Of a stretch of 64,000 bases of DNA, positions 20,691-31,719 are shown piece after piece. The translations under genes and the position numbers were made by a program. Positions within the stretch are counted from its first letter, which is position 1; every line of letters begins with the position of its first letter. A model generated the notes under the pieces. The model was given only the letters and a program-made list of their open reading frames with translations. It did no database searches and was not told the origin of the DNA. This stretch comes from Salisapilia sapeloensis (taxonomy: Eukaryota > Oomycota > Peronosporomycetes > Peronosporales > Salisapiliaceae), in the NCBI GenBank assembly GCA_023334545.1, contig JAADVB010000070.1, positions 1 to 64,000 of the forward strand, read 5' to 3'.

Positions 20691-22118
20691 TTACTCTTCG
20701 TACTCTTGTCGTATCATCATGAACAACCTCTTGTACAGGTCTTTGGCACCTGCGTCCCAGTGTGTTCCAGTGAGGTGGTTCCCGTCGACTCGATAGACAT
20801 GCCACCGACCTTTTATAAAGCGCTGTGTATCGTCCATAGCATGCATTGCATCAATTGATATATGGGACGCATGTCGAGCCATCTCATTCTCCTCAAGAGA
20901 CGAGTTTGAAGCTGAAGGTGGGATCTCCCCATTTGGCTCATCTGTTAAAATTGCCTGGTTTCGTGTCGGCTTCAAAGCTTGAGGCAAGTCTGATGGCTTT
21001 GGCAACCACGGTCTCAGCATGGATTGGATGTTGACTGCTCCATCATTATGCACCCATTCATCCGGCTTAAATCCGTCAAATATCAGATGAAGCGACTTTG
21101 CACAGCGCTGCATCAATAGCGCGAGACCATGCATCGTCGGTATTTTGGCGAAATCTAGATGGCGCAATCGGCGGTACAGAAACAGCGAAAGCATAGTTAT
21201 GACGGTGAGACGCGTAGAGAGTCGTCGAGGAAATTTAAAAGTTCCAGAGCCGACGAGCGCGAGGACAACTAACGCTTCGACAATGGGTATATGGGCGTAT
21301 TGAGGGGACGTGGTGATGCTTAGTAGGTACAACTTGTGCATATGGGATAGCTGTTTGTTTCGATTGATTCGAAAGGCAGGTAAGATGTCAAATACAGCAA
21401 AGTCGCCGTTTGATCTGACGCCAATTTCTGTACTAGCGAGATCCTTTAGGCACCAGTTATCCCACTGGTCCATCCGGAGATCGTATAGACCTCGCAACAG
21501 AGGTAATCGTCGGTAGAGTTTGTGCCAGCTACCACATGCTGCTGCGAATGCGTGTGCAAAACTAATTGGTGGGATTTCTTTGGAATGTAGACCACATAGA
21601 TGCGGTAAAAGCGATCCGGTGAGCGGACCGGCAATGGAGACGATGCTTCGAACCCATGATGCATCACTTCCGACGTTGAAAAAGTCACGACAAAGTAGTT
21701 GGTACAACTCTAGAGCGGCAGTAGCACCCATGCTATGCCCAATCAAATGAACGGGGTTTGCACTACTCCACAAAGGGTGGAGTGGAGTGGCGTAGTGGAC
21801 ACCGTATCGGAGATGACCACAGCTTTTCGCATGCTCAGCTCCGTAGTCCACAGTGCCTCCGTGCAACTGGTAGAAAGTTTCACATGCACGATCATGGTCC
21901 GAAGCGATGATGCCAAGACTCACAATGCAATGGTTATCATTCAAATCTCGTAGAGTCTGCTCCGGCCAGTAAGGAGCAGCGTAATTCCACAGAGGATGGT
22001 CTCGGCCGTACCCAAAGGCTCCTACGATAAAACGTAGCTTGAGTATACATATTGTAGGTTATAGCAGAAAAATTGAACCGTGGATGAGTACGACGGGATG
22101 TTTGGTAGACACTGGCAT
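20691..22118 (-). CDS. Lipase 1 (family I.5-like alpha/beta hydrolase), two exons
   Basis: Exon 1 is 22118-22079 and exon 2 is 22021-20691, joined over a 57 bp GT-AG intron inside the VVLIHG-A motif, giving 456 residues. The family hydrolyses triacylglycerols and fatty-acid esters. The serine elbow is GHSMGA with Ser near 110; the Asp motif is HNDGAVNIQSM and the His motif is VDGNHL near the C-terminus. Asp57, His77 and His83 have the same spacing as three zinc ligands of the bacterial I.5 lipases, in SDHDRACE and GGTVDYG-x2-HA-x4-GHLR. An extra hydrophobic segment (PIVEALVVLALVGSG and following basic residues) is absent from bacterial members and may anchor it to membrane. No signal peptide. 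Unlike its paralogs, the second intron (FDG-FKPD) is missing. Confidence 0.85.
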
Positions 22119-23005
22119 AAGAAATGAGAACGGCGAAGACGGTGTAGAGTACCAACTCGTGTCTTTATATTTTCAGCAGATGCTGCTATCTTCCCTAATT
22201 GGGCGTAGAAAGATGATACGTTTTGACTGAAATGTATCTACTCAGATCTGACTTTATCTTCAAAGTTGAAGTGTAGGGATCCGTCGGGCGAGTGGGAGAT
22301 GTCGGGCGGCTGGGAACTTCGGTTCGAGCAATTGCGCCCTCAAGCGTACCCAACGGCTTGGCTATACAACACTTCGACATGAAGCGTGTATAGGTTCATA
22401 CAAACGACAACGATGCGAATGATCCATGTTCCGTCTGGCGCCAGCAGGATGACACCTCATCCGACTAGGCTTCCTGACAGGAGATTCATCTAATAAATGA
22501 AAGTCCCACAGCATGCATAAGAAGTCACCTTAAATTCTTATTCTGTCCATGACGATACCCCCACGAGAAAAATTGTTTCTGTCTCACTTTGTAAACGGAG
22601 AGCTGCCACAGAACCTTAACTACGAAACGATCGCTGCCTCGAAAAGCTTCCATGCGGGAGTTGGAGAGGCTTTAATTGTTCGAAGAGCTTGATGACTGTG
22701 ATTTTAGCTACACTATAACTGAATTCTTGGGTTTCAACTTAATTTGCGACATTGGTATGCCTCTATGACATTTTTATGGTCGACTTCTTCTGATGAACAA
22801 GATAGTACCACTGATTTTGTCCTTTGGGCATGGAATAAGATGGACACGCCAGAGTGTCAGGATACATACTTCGAACAGTCTCATCTGCTCTTAATGGTAA
22901 CCTGCACAACTCAGTCAAGGATAGTAATGTGCTATTTATACGACTACGACTGCCAGCATGCAATTGGGATAAAAAAGCATTTCATTTTGCGAATTAATTT
23001 TGTCG
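22119..23005. other. Intergenic, no supported gene
   Basis: About 890 bp with scattered short open frames and a small stretch of GTCGGGCG-type repeats near 22277-22310. No domain-bearing frame on either strand. Confidence 0.5.
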
Positions 23006-23407
23006 CTAGTTTTCTTGCTCACACTCAGCAGTTAGTCGCTCAAATAACTTTGCTGCCTCACTTTTATGAGCAATAGTCGTATTTTCCATGCGCCAGTCCG
23101 TCCCCGTCTTGTTTCCCATCACAGTTGCTGCCTTGAGTTGTAAAAGGTTCCGCTTTCTCGCCCGAATTGACATGTTTTTTCGTTCACGATATGGCCAAAC
23201 AAAGCGGAGTCGCTTGCAATTGCGTTTAAGCGTAACAGCAGATACTCCAAGGTAGGCTGCTGCTTCACGTTGCGGTAAGTTAAAGTACCTTTTTAACTCT
23301 TCCATCGAAAAGTTAAACACAACTCGACTCTTACGACACGTAGTCCTGCCTCCTTGGTTGTTGCCATCGTTTTCAGTCGGGAAGACTCGAGATACCACGA
23401 AGGACAT
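23006..23407 (-). CDS. RWP-RK domain protein 3
   Basis: A 133-residue single-exon protein from an ATG. The RWP-RK domain spans about residues 25-85: RVVFNFSMEELKRYFNLPQ, EAAAYLGVSAVTLKRNCKR and the signature RFVWPYRERKN, in which the usual Arg before Trp is Val. The C-terminus is short and basic then acidic. No intron before the recognition helix. It stands alone between two lipase genes. Nuclear DNA-binding role by family; the variant signature could alter sequence preference (inference). Confidence 0.82.
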   Translation of the reverse strand: MSFVVSRVFPTENDGNNQGGRTTCRKSRVVFNFSMEELKRYFNLPQREAAAYLGVSAVTLKRNCKRLRFVWPYRERKNMSIRARKRNLLQLKAATVMGNKTGTDWRMENTTIAHKSEAAKLFERLTAECEQEN

Positions 23408-25110
23408 GATAAGGTTGACAATGAAACGGGAGGTGGATGAACGCGAAATGGAAAATTTACAAATGAGATCGGTGCTTGTGAACTTTGGTCACGAATGACG
23501 CCATTCAACGAAGTGATGGGTCAAGATTGAAAAGATGTATAGGCTCGTGGCCGATCTCTGAACACATCGTGATAATCGCTAACATCAAGCGAGTCTCGAC
23601 TCTGTTTTACGTTTACAGCTGCACAGTTATGAAGCATTTACTTACCTTGCAATTACGTGTAGTACAGAGAAATATGTACTAGAGTCGTAAAAGTAGGTGT
23701 ATACTATCGCTGTTCATATAGCCCACCACATCGAAATCATCGGACGGAACGAAGTGGAAACCATACCGTCTGCACAACTGTTGGTGGAAAGTTGAAGTCA
23801 TTCTTCTACCGTCAAAATCTATGGACACTAGTTTTACTATCGCAAGATACACTCGGCTATGCACGAAACGTTATATAGTTTCCAACTTCATCCATTCCCC
23901 ATGAAGTTTAGATTCGTGTGGATACTGCTTCATTCTTCATGGAAATTTTAAGGTCAAAGACGGAGCTGCCTATCACCAAAAGTTCTGGGAAGCTCTAGCT
24001 GCGCCAGATTTGCGCGAACTGATGTAGAGAACTTGGCAAGCATATCATTCTAATTCTTTGCCTTTGTTAGCCTATCCTTGAAAATTATAAAGCTGCCAAG
24101 CAGAGCCTTAAGTGCTCAGTACCAGAAAAGTGAAGTAAATAACATCAAGCCACCGATCGCCACGAATAGCGCATACTCCTTAGAAAAGAAGTTTGCTACT
24201 CACTGGTGTTCATTAGTTGCACAACCGCAGCTTAGACTGTGCCCATGATCATTTGATATTCATAGAAACCCAGGGCCCACACTCGGTTATAGCATCAATG
24301 ATAAATAAAACCAACCAAATTCGCGTTCACTGCGAAATGCCCATTTCATCTTTCAAGTGCTACGAGAGCGCTTGAATAACTAACGAATGTGATTTTCCCG
24401 CCAAAATTTGAACGCAATGGCAAATGACGAACCCTACGGATGAAGATGATACTCCATATTCTCGGTTCATTTCCTCGCTATTGTTTTCTTCCTTTATTTA
24501 AACTGCCATATATATCGTCATGTTTATTGCAGCATGATCTGTGTAAGAATTGTACCAGGTCTGCGGGATTCTCCACAATATGGAAACCTAGAGGCTGACT
24601 ACGCTTTGTTGAAATCTGCATTAATTGATGATAAAGACAAGGGCACTTGTCGGAGTATGATAAGGACTGCAGATTTACATGTTCATTCCAAAAATGTCAA
24701 GTACATCCAGCTTAATCTGCAGTTTTCCTTCAAAACACGGTCTAAATTTAGCTATACGTTCTCCACAACGTACCTAAACTGATGCAAGTCAGGTGTGTTG
24801 TGTTCCCAAGGGATCTCGCGAACACCTGTTCTTTGAGATGACCACGTGATGTCAGCATCTAACTTCATGGCCATGCGTGCTGCGCCGGTAAGCGATTCCC
24901 GTTCCCATCTCAATATTGCGTCAAGCTCGTTTGTTATGCTTGGCGGTATATGTTATGTGATCCCTCTCGACTAACGACCAATGTCTTATCTATTTTGTCA
25001 CGAGGATACGTTTCATCCAGCAAGTACCTTTCGTCGGCTGATTGATGAGAAGCGACGACACCATCTGCCTCGACGCTTCTAGTCTCAATTGGCCATTTTG
25101 CAATCCGAAG
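23408..25110. other. Intergenic, no supported gene
   Basis: About 1.7 kb between an RWP-RK gene (-) and lipase 2 (+). Frames are short, non-ATG or antisense to each other; no domain found. An initiator-like element at 25083-25099 precedes lipase 2. Confidence 0.5.
25083..25099 (+). promoter_or_regulatory. Candidate initiator before lipase 2
   Basis: TCTCAATTGGCCATTTT, 11 bp before the ATG at 25111, resembles the oomycete Inr consensus by eye. It sits close to the start, implying a very short leader if used. Confidence 0.3.
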
Positions 25111-26600
25111 ATGACCACACCAACTAAGTTCCCAGTCGTCTTCATACATGGTACGCTGATGACTAGTAAGCGTGATACTTTACCAGATAGTTCTAATAAG
25201 TCATCAGGTGCGTTCGGATACGGCCGAGACCATCCTTTTTTCGGTCTTGGCAAGCCATATTGGCCCGAGCGAGAGATATTAGAGCTTAATCCGAATCATA
25301 TTCTGGTGACGGTTGGTGCCGTCAGTTCTGACCACGACCGTGCTTGTGAAGCGTTTTACCAGCTCATAGGCGGAACGGTGGACTATGGAGACCAACACGC
25401 CGTGACATATGAGCATCGACGCTTTGGGACTCACTACCCGTATCCGATGTACCCCGAGTGGAATAGCAATCATCCTATCCACCTCGTCGGACATAGCATG
25501 GGAGCGACGACTGCAATTGAGCTCTACCAATTACTGTGTGCAGACTTTTTCAACGTAGGGAGTGATGCCTCGTGGGTTTGTAGCATCACATCCATCGCCG
25601 GTCCATTGACTGGGTCGACGTTGCTACCTGCATTTGGCATTCGAGGAGTGACATTTCCCCATTATAGCTGGGCACACCTGCTTTTCATATCGTTGGGAAG
25701 TTGGCTCAAAGCTAGCCAATACCTTCCATGGCTGAAAAGGGTGGCGAACGTCGGCCTAGATCAGTGGACCGACTGGTCTCTCGGATCTCTGCTCTACCCA
25801 AAGGAGCTGATTTTAAAGATGAATGGTGACTTATCCATGTATGACATGGCTCCAGAACGGCGGATTCGACGGAACGAAGCGCTGACGAACATGCATAAGA
25901 TTTATCTCCTAAGTATCGTCACTGCCAATTGTTCCCGCTTTCCTACCGTCGAGTGCTTGGTCTTGATCGCAATATGCGGTCTAAAAGTCTCCAAACGACC
26001 GGTCAACCGGATGCGTCGGCTGACCTTGTTCCTTGGTCTTCTGGCATTTTTGTTCAGTCGACTGAAAAAGCTGAACGTCGCTCGGACGACATCTATGTCT
26101 GGCATCCAGTGGTTCATCGAGCGATACGTCCGATCCATCCACTCTCTATTTGAAGGTATATATCAACTATGTATCGCGTCTCCATATAGTTATTCATCGT
26201 GCTGGTCATGGTTGTAGGTTTCAAGCCGGATGTCTGGCGACATAATGATGGCGTCGTCAACATCCATTCCCAGCTCCGACCGTGGTTTCCAAAGCCCCAG
26301 GACACTCGGCGCGTGATGGAAAAGGCAGTCAGTGCAGCAGCCACAACGTCGACGGATTGCATTCGTCCATCGACATCCTCGTCCTCTTTGCATGAGAGTG
26401 AGCTTGCGCGTCATGCATCCCATATTTCGATTGCAGCTGATACGATACACGAGGAAGAATACCTTCAAAAGGGTCGTTGGCATGTCTTTCGAGTCAAAGG
26501 AAACCACCTCTCTGGCATGTACTGGGATAGTGGGGCGAAGGACTTATACGCCAGCATTTTTCTACTGATCGCTCAGCAGTACGAGATCGACCAAAAGTGA
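25111..26600 (+). CDS. Lipase 2 (family I.5-like), three exons
   Basis: Exons 25111-25150, 25208-26155 and 26218-26600; introns of 57 and 62 bp, both GT-AG. The spliced product is 456 residues, exactly the length of lipase 1. Catalytic motifs: GHSMGAT (Ser), HNDGVVNIHSQ (Asp), VKGNHLSG (His). The Asp/His/His set in SSDHDRACE and GDQHAVTYEHRR keeps the I.5 zinc spacing. The first intron is a multiple of three with no stop, so unspliced mRNA would add 19 residues directly after the oxyanion-region motif VVFIHG. The start at 25111 (MTTPTKFPVV) aligns with the paralogs; ATG and TTG codons further upstream were rejected. A hydrophobic insertion (VLIAICGLK and LFLGLLAFLF) suggests membrane association. 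Confidence 0.87.
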
Positions 26601-27063
26601 TGGGATGTCGTTCTACCGCATCTAAATTACTGTTAAATAGTTTTAGGTCCTACACGTAGGAACGGAAAAGTGAAGTGAATGCCATGCGTTAATAATCTTT
26701 GTGCTCCTCTATGCCTATATCAACTAGAATGTAATCGCAAAAGCCATATTCTACTCCCTACTTGCATTGGAAACTTTGATAGCCAAAAAATCTTTCTCTT
26801 CTTTTACTAACGGATACAAAAGACGAAAGGATCGTTAGAGCATGTCGAATATAGGGCACTCGTGTCCGATGTGAGTGTCCAATCTATGTTGAAGTTCTAA
26901 TCAGACAAGCCGTTATCAGATATTTGGCTTGAACTTGTCATAGTCAAGCTTTCAATTGGCGAAAATACATAATTGAGCCTTTCTATTGGTTGAAAAAAAG
27001 CGCGGAAGATTTCCAGACACCTGGGAGCAGTCGCATCCGTTTATCGTCTTCCTGGAGGTGAAC
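26601..27063. other. Spacer between lipases 2 and 3
   Basis: About 460 bp of AT-rich sequence with no gene; expected to contain the 3' end of lipase 2 and promoter of lipase 3. Confidence 0.5.
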
Positions 27064-28513
27064 ATGTCTGTTCGAACGAAATACCCTGTTGTACTAGTTC
27101 ATGGTGCTTGTGGTTTTGGTAAAGAGTACCCGGCATGGAGACACTTTTCTCCGTATTGGCCTGAAGGTGAAATTGGGAAACTGAATCCGAACCACATCAT
27201 CGTCGACGTCGGACCGATATCTTCCGACCACGACCGAGCTTGTGAAACCTTCTACCAACTCTTTGGTGGAACCGTAGACTACGGCCAGCAGCATGCTGAA
27301 GCATGCAACCATCGGCGGTATGGAGAACACTACCACCGTGGACTTCATCCCAACTGGAGCGCTGACAATCCACTGCATCTCGTCGGCCATAGTATGGGCG
27401 CGACAACCTCCATAGAGCTATACCAACTTCTGTGTACTGACTTTTTCAACGTCGGGAGTAATGCCTCCTGGATTCGAAGTATCACATCCATCGCTGGGCC
27501 GTTGAGCGGCTCCACCTTGTTCCACCTCTACGGTGTCAACGCAGAGCAGCCACTCTTCTCACGCTACTCGTTTGCCCACATATTTTCTGCTGCTTGTTTT
27601 TCCATCTATAAACTCTATCGGCGCTTCTCATCGCTTCAAGGCATCTTCAACTTGCACTTGAACCACTGGGACGATCTCTCGCTCCGACAACTGTGCACCA
27701 CCGACCTTGCGTTGCATACGAACGCTGACTTTGCCATGTTCCAGTCCTTGCCTATGTACAGGATGGAGAAGAACAAGAAGCTGCAGAGTATGCAAAAGAT
27801 CCACTTGCTCAGCATCGTCACAGCCTCGACATCCAGCCACTTTCCCGTGCAAGATGCCGTGCTTGCAGCTATTCTTTGTCTTCTACTTGCTATAAGAAGA
27901 CCTCGTAGCGGGTATAAAAGAGCACTTGTTATCTCGTGTTTTGTCTATCATCTCTACGGTCGACTCCGGAAAATCGACTTGGCTCAAGTTCCTTCTCTCC
28001 ATGGCTACATCTGGCTCATGCGACGTTACGTTCAATCTCTTCCTTCCATCTTTGACGGTATTTCCATTCGATCACACTTGTCAAGTACTTGGTTATAACA
28101 TGCATATGATAGGCTTCAAGCAGGACTTGTGGGCAGAGAGCGATGGGCTGGTGAATATCCAATCCATGCTTCGGCCGTGGTTTCCCAAACCAAAAGACAT
28201 GTCTCGAGCTATGGACATGGCGGCGGAGACGATACCGATATCCACTTCATCCTCTTCACTTTACGAGAGTGAAATGGCTCGAAACGCGTCGCATGTGTCC
28301 ATTGATCAAATAGATGGAGAAGGTGAGACTGTCGCACGATTCCAACGAGGTCGATGGTACGTGTACAGGGTGGATGGGAACCATTTCCGAGGAACATGGT
28401 GGGATGGTGGTGCGAAAGACTTGTACGAGAGTCTGTTTATTCTTCTTCAGAGAGAGTGTGAAGGGACAACGGCAATGGAGCAAAAGCTTGAAATAACAGC
28501 GAGTATAGCTTAG
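27064..28513 (+). CDS. Lipase 3 (family I.5-like), two exons
   Basis: Exon 1 is 27064-28057 and exon 2 is 28113-28513, with a 55 bp GT-AG intron after IFDG, giving 464 residues. It keeps GHSMGAT (Ser), ESDGLVNIQSM (Asp, variant ESDG in place of HNDG) and VDGNHFRG (His). The zinc-like set is in SSDHDRACE and GQQHAEACNHRR. The first ancestral intron is absent: VVLVHGACGFG is continuous. It begins MSVRTKYP, aligned with the MPVSTKHP start of lipase 1; a longer frame opening at TTG was trimmed. Lipases 2 and 3 lie head to tail, a tandem duplication, with lipase 1 inverted 3 kb away. Confidence 0.87.
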
Positions 28514-28628
28514 AAGAAAGTCAAGAGAGGATGGAATACATGTCCAGATCATGGCTACTCTTGTCTTTCAATTTATTCTCACAGTCCTTGCTGTGGATTA
28601 GGATGCTGACAGTATCTGCAATCAAAGG

Positions 28629-29037
28629 CTACTTTAAAACATTCACCGACGCAGTAGCTTTGCATGCCACGATGCTTGTTTCAGCCAAGAGCAGCAACGG
28701 ATACTCGTCTACCATGCGATCACTACATCTTTCGAGACGACGCTGAGCTGCAGCAATCTGACGGTACGGCCACTTGACGATGCCTTGGCGACGACAGATC
28801 CTCTTTAATGCAGCCTCACAGACACCTAGTCGAGTAGCAGCCTAGTGTATGTAAAACGGTAAAGTGCATATCGAAGAGATGGCATGATGTCATGCCCACC
28901 TGCTTCAGTGGGACGGTGTAGAGCTGTTGAAGTTGCCCCATTCGGATCGTTAGCTTCCTTCGATTTCTCCGTGGTTCTCTACTTATGCCCGATCCCATCA
29001 GGACATCGATTGCAATGGCTTCCATCAGGCTGTCCAT
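28629..29037 (-). CDS. RWP-RK domain protein 4, two exons
   Basis: Exon 1 is 29037-28900 and exon 2 is 28841-28629, joined over a 58 bp GT-AG intron in phase 0. The protein is about 116 residues from the ATG at 29037. Exon 1 is mostly basic (RREPRRNRRKLTIRMGQ-like content) and ends LYTVPLKQ; exon 2 opens AATRLGVCEAALKRICRRQG with the signature IVKWPYRQIAAAQRR. The intron lies at the same alignment point as in RWP-RK protein 1 (before AA-R-LGV). The first helix of the domain is divergent compared with the other copies, so it may bind weakly or be decaying. It sits between lipase 3 and the START/FYVE array. Confidence 0.68.
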
Positions 29038-29162
29038 GTCTACTAGCGCGATAAACGCTGCTCTCCGTTGCTCGTGAACTTTTTCGTAAGCGGATCAAGT
29101 AACGCACTTTCTAATGGAAACCCAAGATATCAAATGGTAATCAAGAATGCTTCTGTATGTCT

Positions 29163-30530
29163 TCAGTCGAGAGACTCTAGTCGTATACGGTTCTTCTTTC
29201 CGATCATGTCTTCACTGATAGACCTGCGCTGGCGAAGATCCCGCAGTTCTTTTCTCCTCTGTTCGGCGCGGTCGGCCATCTTTTGGCGTTCGTCTGGATT
29301 CCAATCAAGCTCCTGCTCAATCTGTTGCCATGTATCGGCCGACATATCCGACGGCGTCTCGCTTTGACCCCAAAAAGATGACCGAGAATCCGCATAAGGT
29401 CCGTTCGGTGTCGAAGCTATCGACTCAGACTGTTCGTAAGTCCTTGTGGTTGCTGCAGCGTTTTGAGAGCAACTTGTGTCCTTGCGACCACCATCAATGG
29501 ACCATGGCGCAGACATTGCGGATACTTGAGAGAATTGGCTATTGCGCAGCGTAGAGGACGAATTACCAGGCTGTCCTTCTACTTTCTCAATGCAGTCCAT
29601 GCAAAAGTGTTTTGCTACCGGTCGATGAGATCGAATGTCGAGTCGAAAGATAATTCTTCGATCTCTACACGGTTTGCAAGCCAGACTTTTGCATGCTGCA
29701 CAAGGTCGTAGCTTTCGGAAAATCTTTGGAGGCTTTTTACAAAGACTGCAGTTGTTTCCTGAAGTCGAACTTGCGTTCGAGCGATTCAAAAGTAGAGACG
29801 AGTACGCTTTTGCTCTGGCACATAGCATTGCAGTGTAAAAGTCCTTGCCACGATGGGCTAGAAAGTGATCGATGACGAGGCCTGAGAGTGATGCAGACGT
29901 ATCCAATTCTGCGACCGTGAAGCAGTCGACCCAGCCTTCATTCACCTGCCGAAACAAAGTGGCTGAAGTGCCTTCAAAGCGTACATGACTTTTAGACACA
30001 TTCGCAGGCATTTCGCAAAGCGTCACACTAAAGGTGATTTGGTATCCCATAAGCATATTCTCATCCTCCACCCAGCCAAGCCGTTCGTAGAATAGAATAT
30101 CTCGGTCTACGAGAAAGCTCCGTGCTCGATGAGCTGTCCACTTGACTCCAGCAAACACTATAGAGTTGCTTGTTGCATCATTTTCGAAGACATGGATGAT
30201 TTTGGCGTCCAATATGCCCTTGTCTCTTAGTACTCTGCCGGTGCGATAGGTATCGCTCGACTCGGCGTATAAGCCTGACAAGAACTCGCGCATTGTGCCT
30301 GGGACTAGACCACTGACAATCATCGCCTTTGTATTCGCAGGAGACTGGCGCTCGCAGTCGGTGTAGACAGCGAAGTTATTCTTGGCCTTGCGAATCATTT
30401 TCCACCGAGTTCTAGTGTTGCATCGGTGAAAAGCTTTATAGTCCTCTAGCACGTTCTGGAGCATTTCATCAGCACGAAGGCTCCATTCTTCTTGAGTGCC
30501 ATAGTCCACTGTCGGCGCTGGAATACTCAT
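29163..30530 (-). CDS. START-like / FYVE-like protein 1
   Basis: First member of the array; 455 residues, ATG at 30530 (upstream TTG rejected), no intron. Residues 15-230 are START-like, a helix-grip lipid-binding fold: opening helix with NVLEDYKAFHR, motif RWKMIRK, VSGLVPGTMREFLSGLYAE, then FAGVKWTAH and DRDILFYERLGWV. At about 260-315 is an eight-Cys finger with spacing C-x2-C-x12-C-x2-C-x4-C-x2-C-x21-C-x2-C (CSLC, CAAC, CKPC, CMDC), as in FYVE domains, but without WxxD or RRHHCR. The tail is Ser-rich, then LDWNPDERQKM and final RLESLD. Likely a cytoplasmic lipid-binding adaptor; ligand unknown. Confidence 0.85.
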   Translation of the reverse strand: MSIPAPTVDYGTQEEWSLRADEMLQNVLEDYKAFHRCNTRTRWKMIRKAKNNFAVYTDCERQSPANTKAMIVSGLVPGTMREFLSGLYAESSDTYRTGRVLRDKGILDAKIIHVFENDATSNSIVFAGVKWTAHRARSFLVDRDILFYERLGWVEDENMLMGYQITFSVTLCEMPANVSKSHVRFEGTSATLFRQVNEGWVDCFTVAELDTSASLSGLVIDHFLAHRGKDFYTAMLCARAKAYSSLLLNRSNASSTSGNNCSLCKKPPKIFRKLRPCAACKSLACKPCRDRRIIFRLDIRSHRPVAKHFCMDCIEKVEGQPGNSSSTLRNSQFSQVSAMSAPWSIDGGRKDTSCSQNAAATTRTYEQSESIASTPNGPYADSRSSFWGQSETPSDMSADTWQQIEQELDWNPDERQKMADRAEQRRKELRDLRQRRSISEDMIGKKNRIRLESLD

Positions 30531-31431
30531 ATTGTCCAAATGCTCCCAGTGAGACGAATGTGGACTTGCATTGGAGGCTTGTCGCGTCAGGGTCTAGGTG
30601 AACCTCCCTGTTCTTATCTGGTAACTTCCATGAAGGAACGGTATCAGTTCGTTTGTAATGCGGCAGCTACTATAAATTGGAGCTAATCTGATTGTTAGTT
30701 GGGGGTGAAAGAAAGTATGTCGACTAAGCGTGAAACGAATGTGAAAGGTAAGCGAGGTTACCACTACAACGCAAGCGCCGGATAACCAAGTACAAAATGC
30801 TTTGATACTTGTTTCTAAAATAGCATCCGCCTGCTATACAACACACCAAAGTCTAGCTCAGATGGTCTCCCCACGGTAGCTTTCCAAACTCAACTTGGTA
30901 TGCGCGCTGTCGCTAATAGAAAGTAAAACTTTCAATTCGCATTGTTGCTTAGTTTTAATCGAAAGTCTTGTCCACCAGCAATAACATATCAGACTCGATG
31001 ATTATACGTACAGCTTAGACGCGTGTGCACGATCTGTGCATATAAAACTCAGTGGCCTCATTTGCCATCGAAATGTATGCTTGTATCAAAATGCTCTTCA
31101 TTGTTTTGGGCCAAACATACGCGCGCTCTTTCAAACCTCCTGCTTTCGCGCTATACGAACCACCTCCTGATGTTGCGTGTTCATCGTTGAAAAGCTTATC
31201 CCTCAATCTTTAAAGACAAGTGAATGAGAAAAGCCTAAACGTTTCTACTCTTGCTATTACATAGCCCATGTCGGTCGACAACACGCCAGAGACTTGATAT
31301 CTATGAACAGAGATCAGAACTCAGCGAACACACGTCTTTGCCATTTCTATCGTAACAACTTGTACACATGTGCTTCTGGATGACCATATTCCCTCCGCTT
31401 CAAACCGAAATAAATCGAATAGACGACAAGT
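30531..31431. other. Intergenic, no supported gene
   Basis: About 900 bp. A short minus-strand frame near 31015-31206 begins at TTG and lacks family features. No other signal. Confidence 0.45.
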
Positions 31432-31719
31432 ATGGAGAATTTTGCGAGGGTGCTCGAGTACCTGGAGAGCCGGTTGCATGTCAATGGCCGACAGGCGGCG
31501 ACTGTAGGAGCGCAGAAGTCTTATATGCTTTGCGTATCTCCTAGGTTACCGAGCAAATCAAAACCGTACACCATCTTTTATAGATGCAAAGATTGCAAAT
31601 TTGTATCAGGGAGCGACTGGATTATCACTATTGATGAACCAGGTCATTCAAAGTCATTAACTACGAGATCTTTATCATCAAAACTACCCTGGAATGCTAG
31701 CAGCGAGTGTATCCTGTAG
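31432..31719 (+). CDS. Hypothetical small protein with C-x2-C motif
   Basis: A 95-residue frame with ATG start and TAG stop. Near the middle is FYRCKDCKFVSGSDWIITID followed by H, loosely like the FLYWCH or FAR1-type zinc module of Mutator-like transposase relatives. There is one Cys pair and only one His in a plausible place. It may be a transposon-derived remnant, a real small gene or chance. No neighbour supports it. Confidence 0.28.
   Translation: MENFARVLEYLESRLHVNGRQAATVGAQKSYMLCVSPRLPSKSKPYTIFYRCKDCKFVSGSDWIITIDEPGHSKSLTTRSLSSKLPWNASSECIL

Noticed and set aside
20593..20805. N-terminal extension of the TEX47-like frame
   Set aside because: Overlaps the lipase 1 coding end and includes non-conserved residues; the ATG at 20592 fits better.
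31015..31206. Minus-strand 63-codon frame
   Set aside because: Starts at TTG and has no homologue or domain that I recognise.
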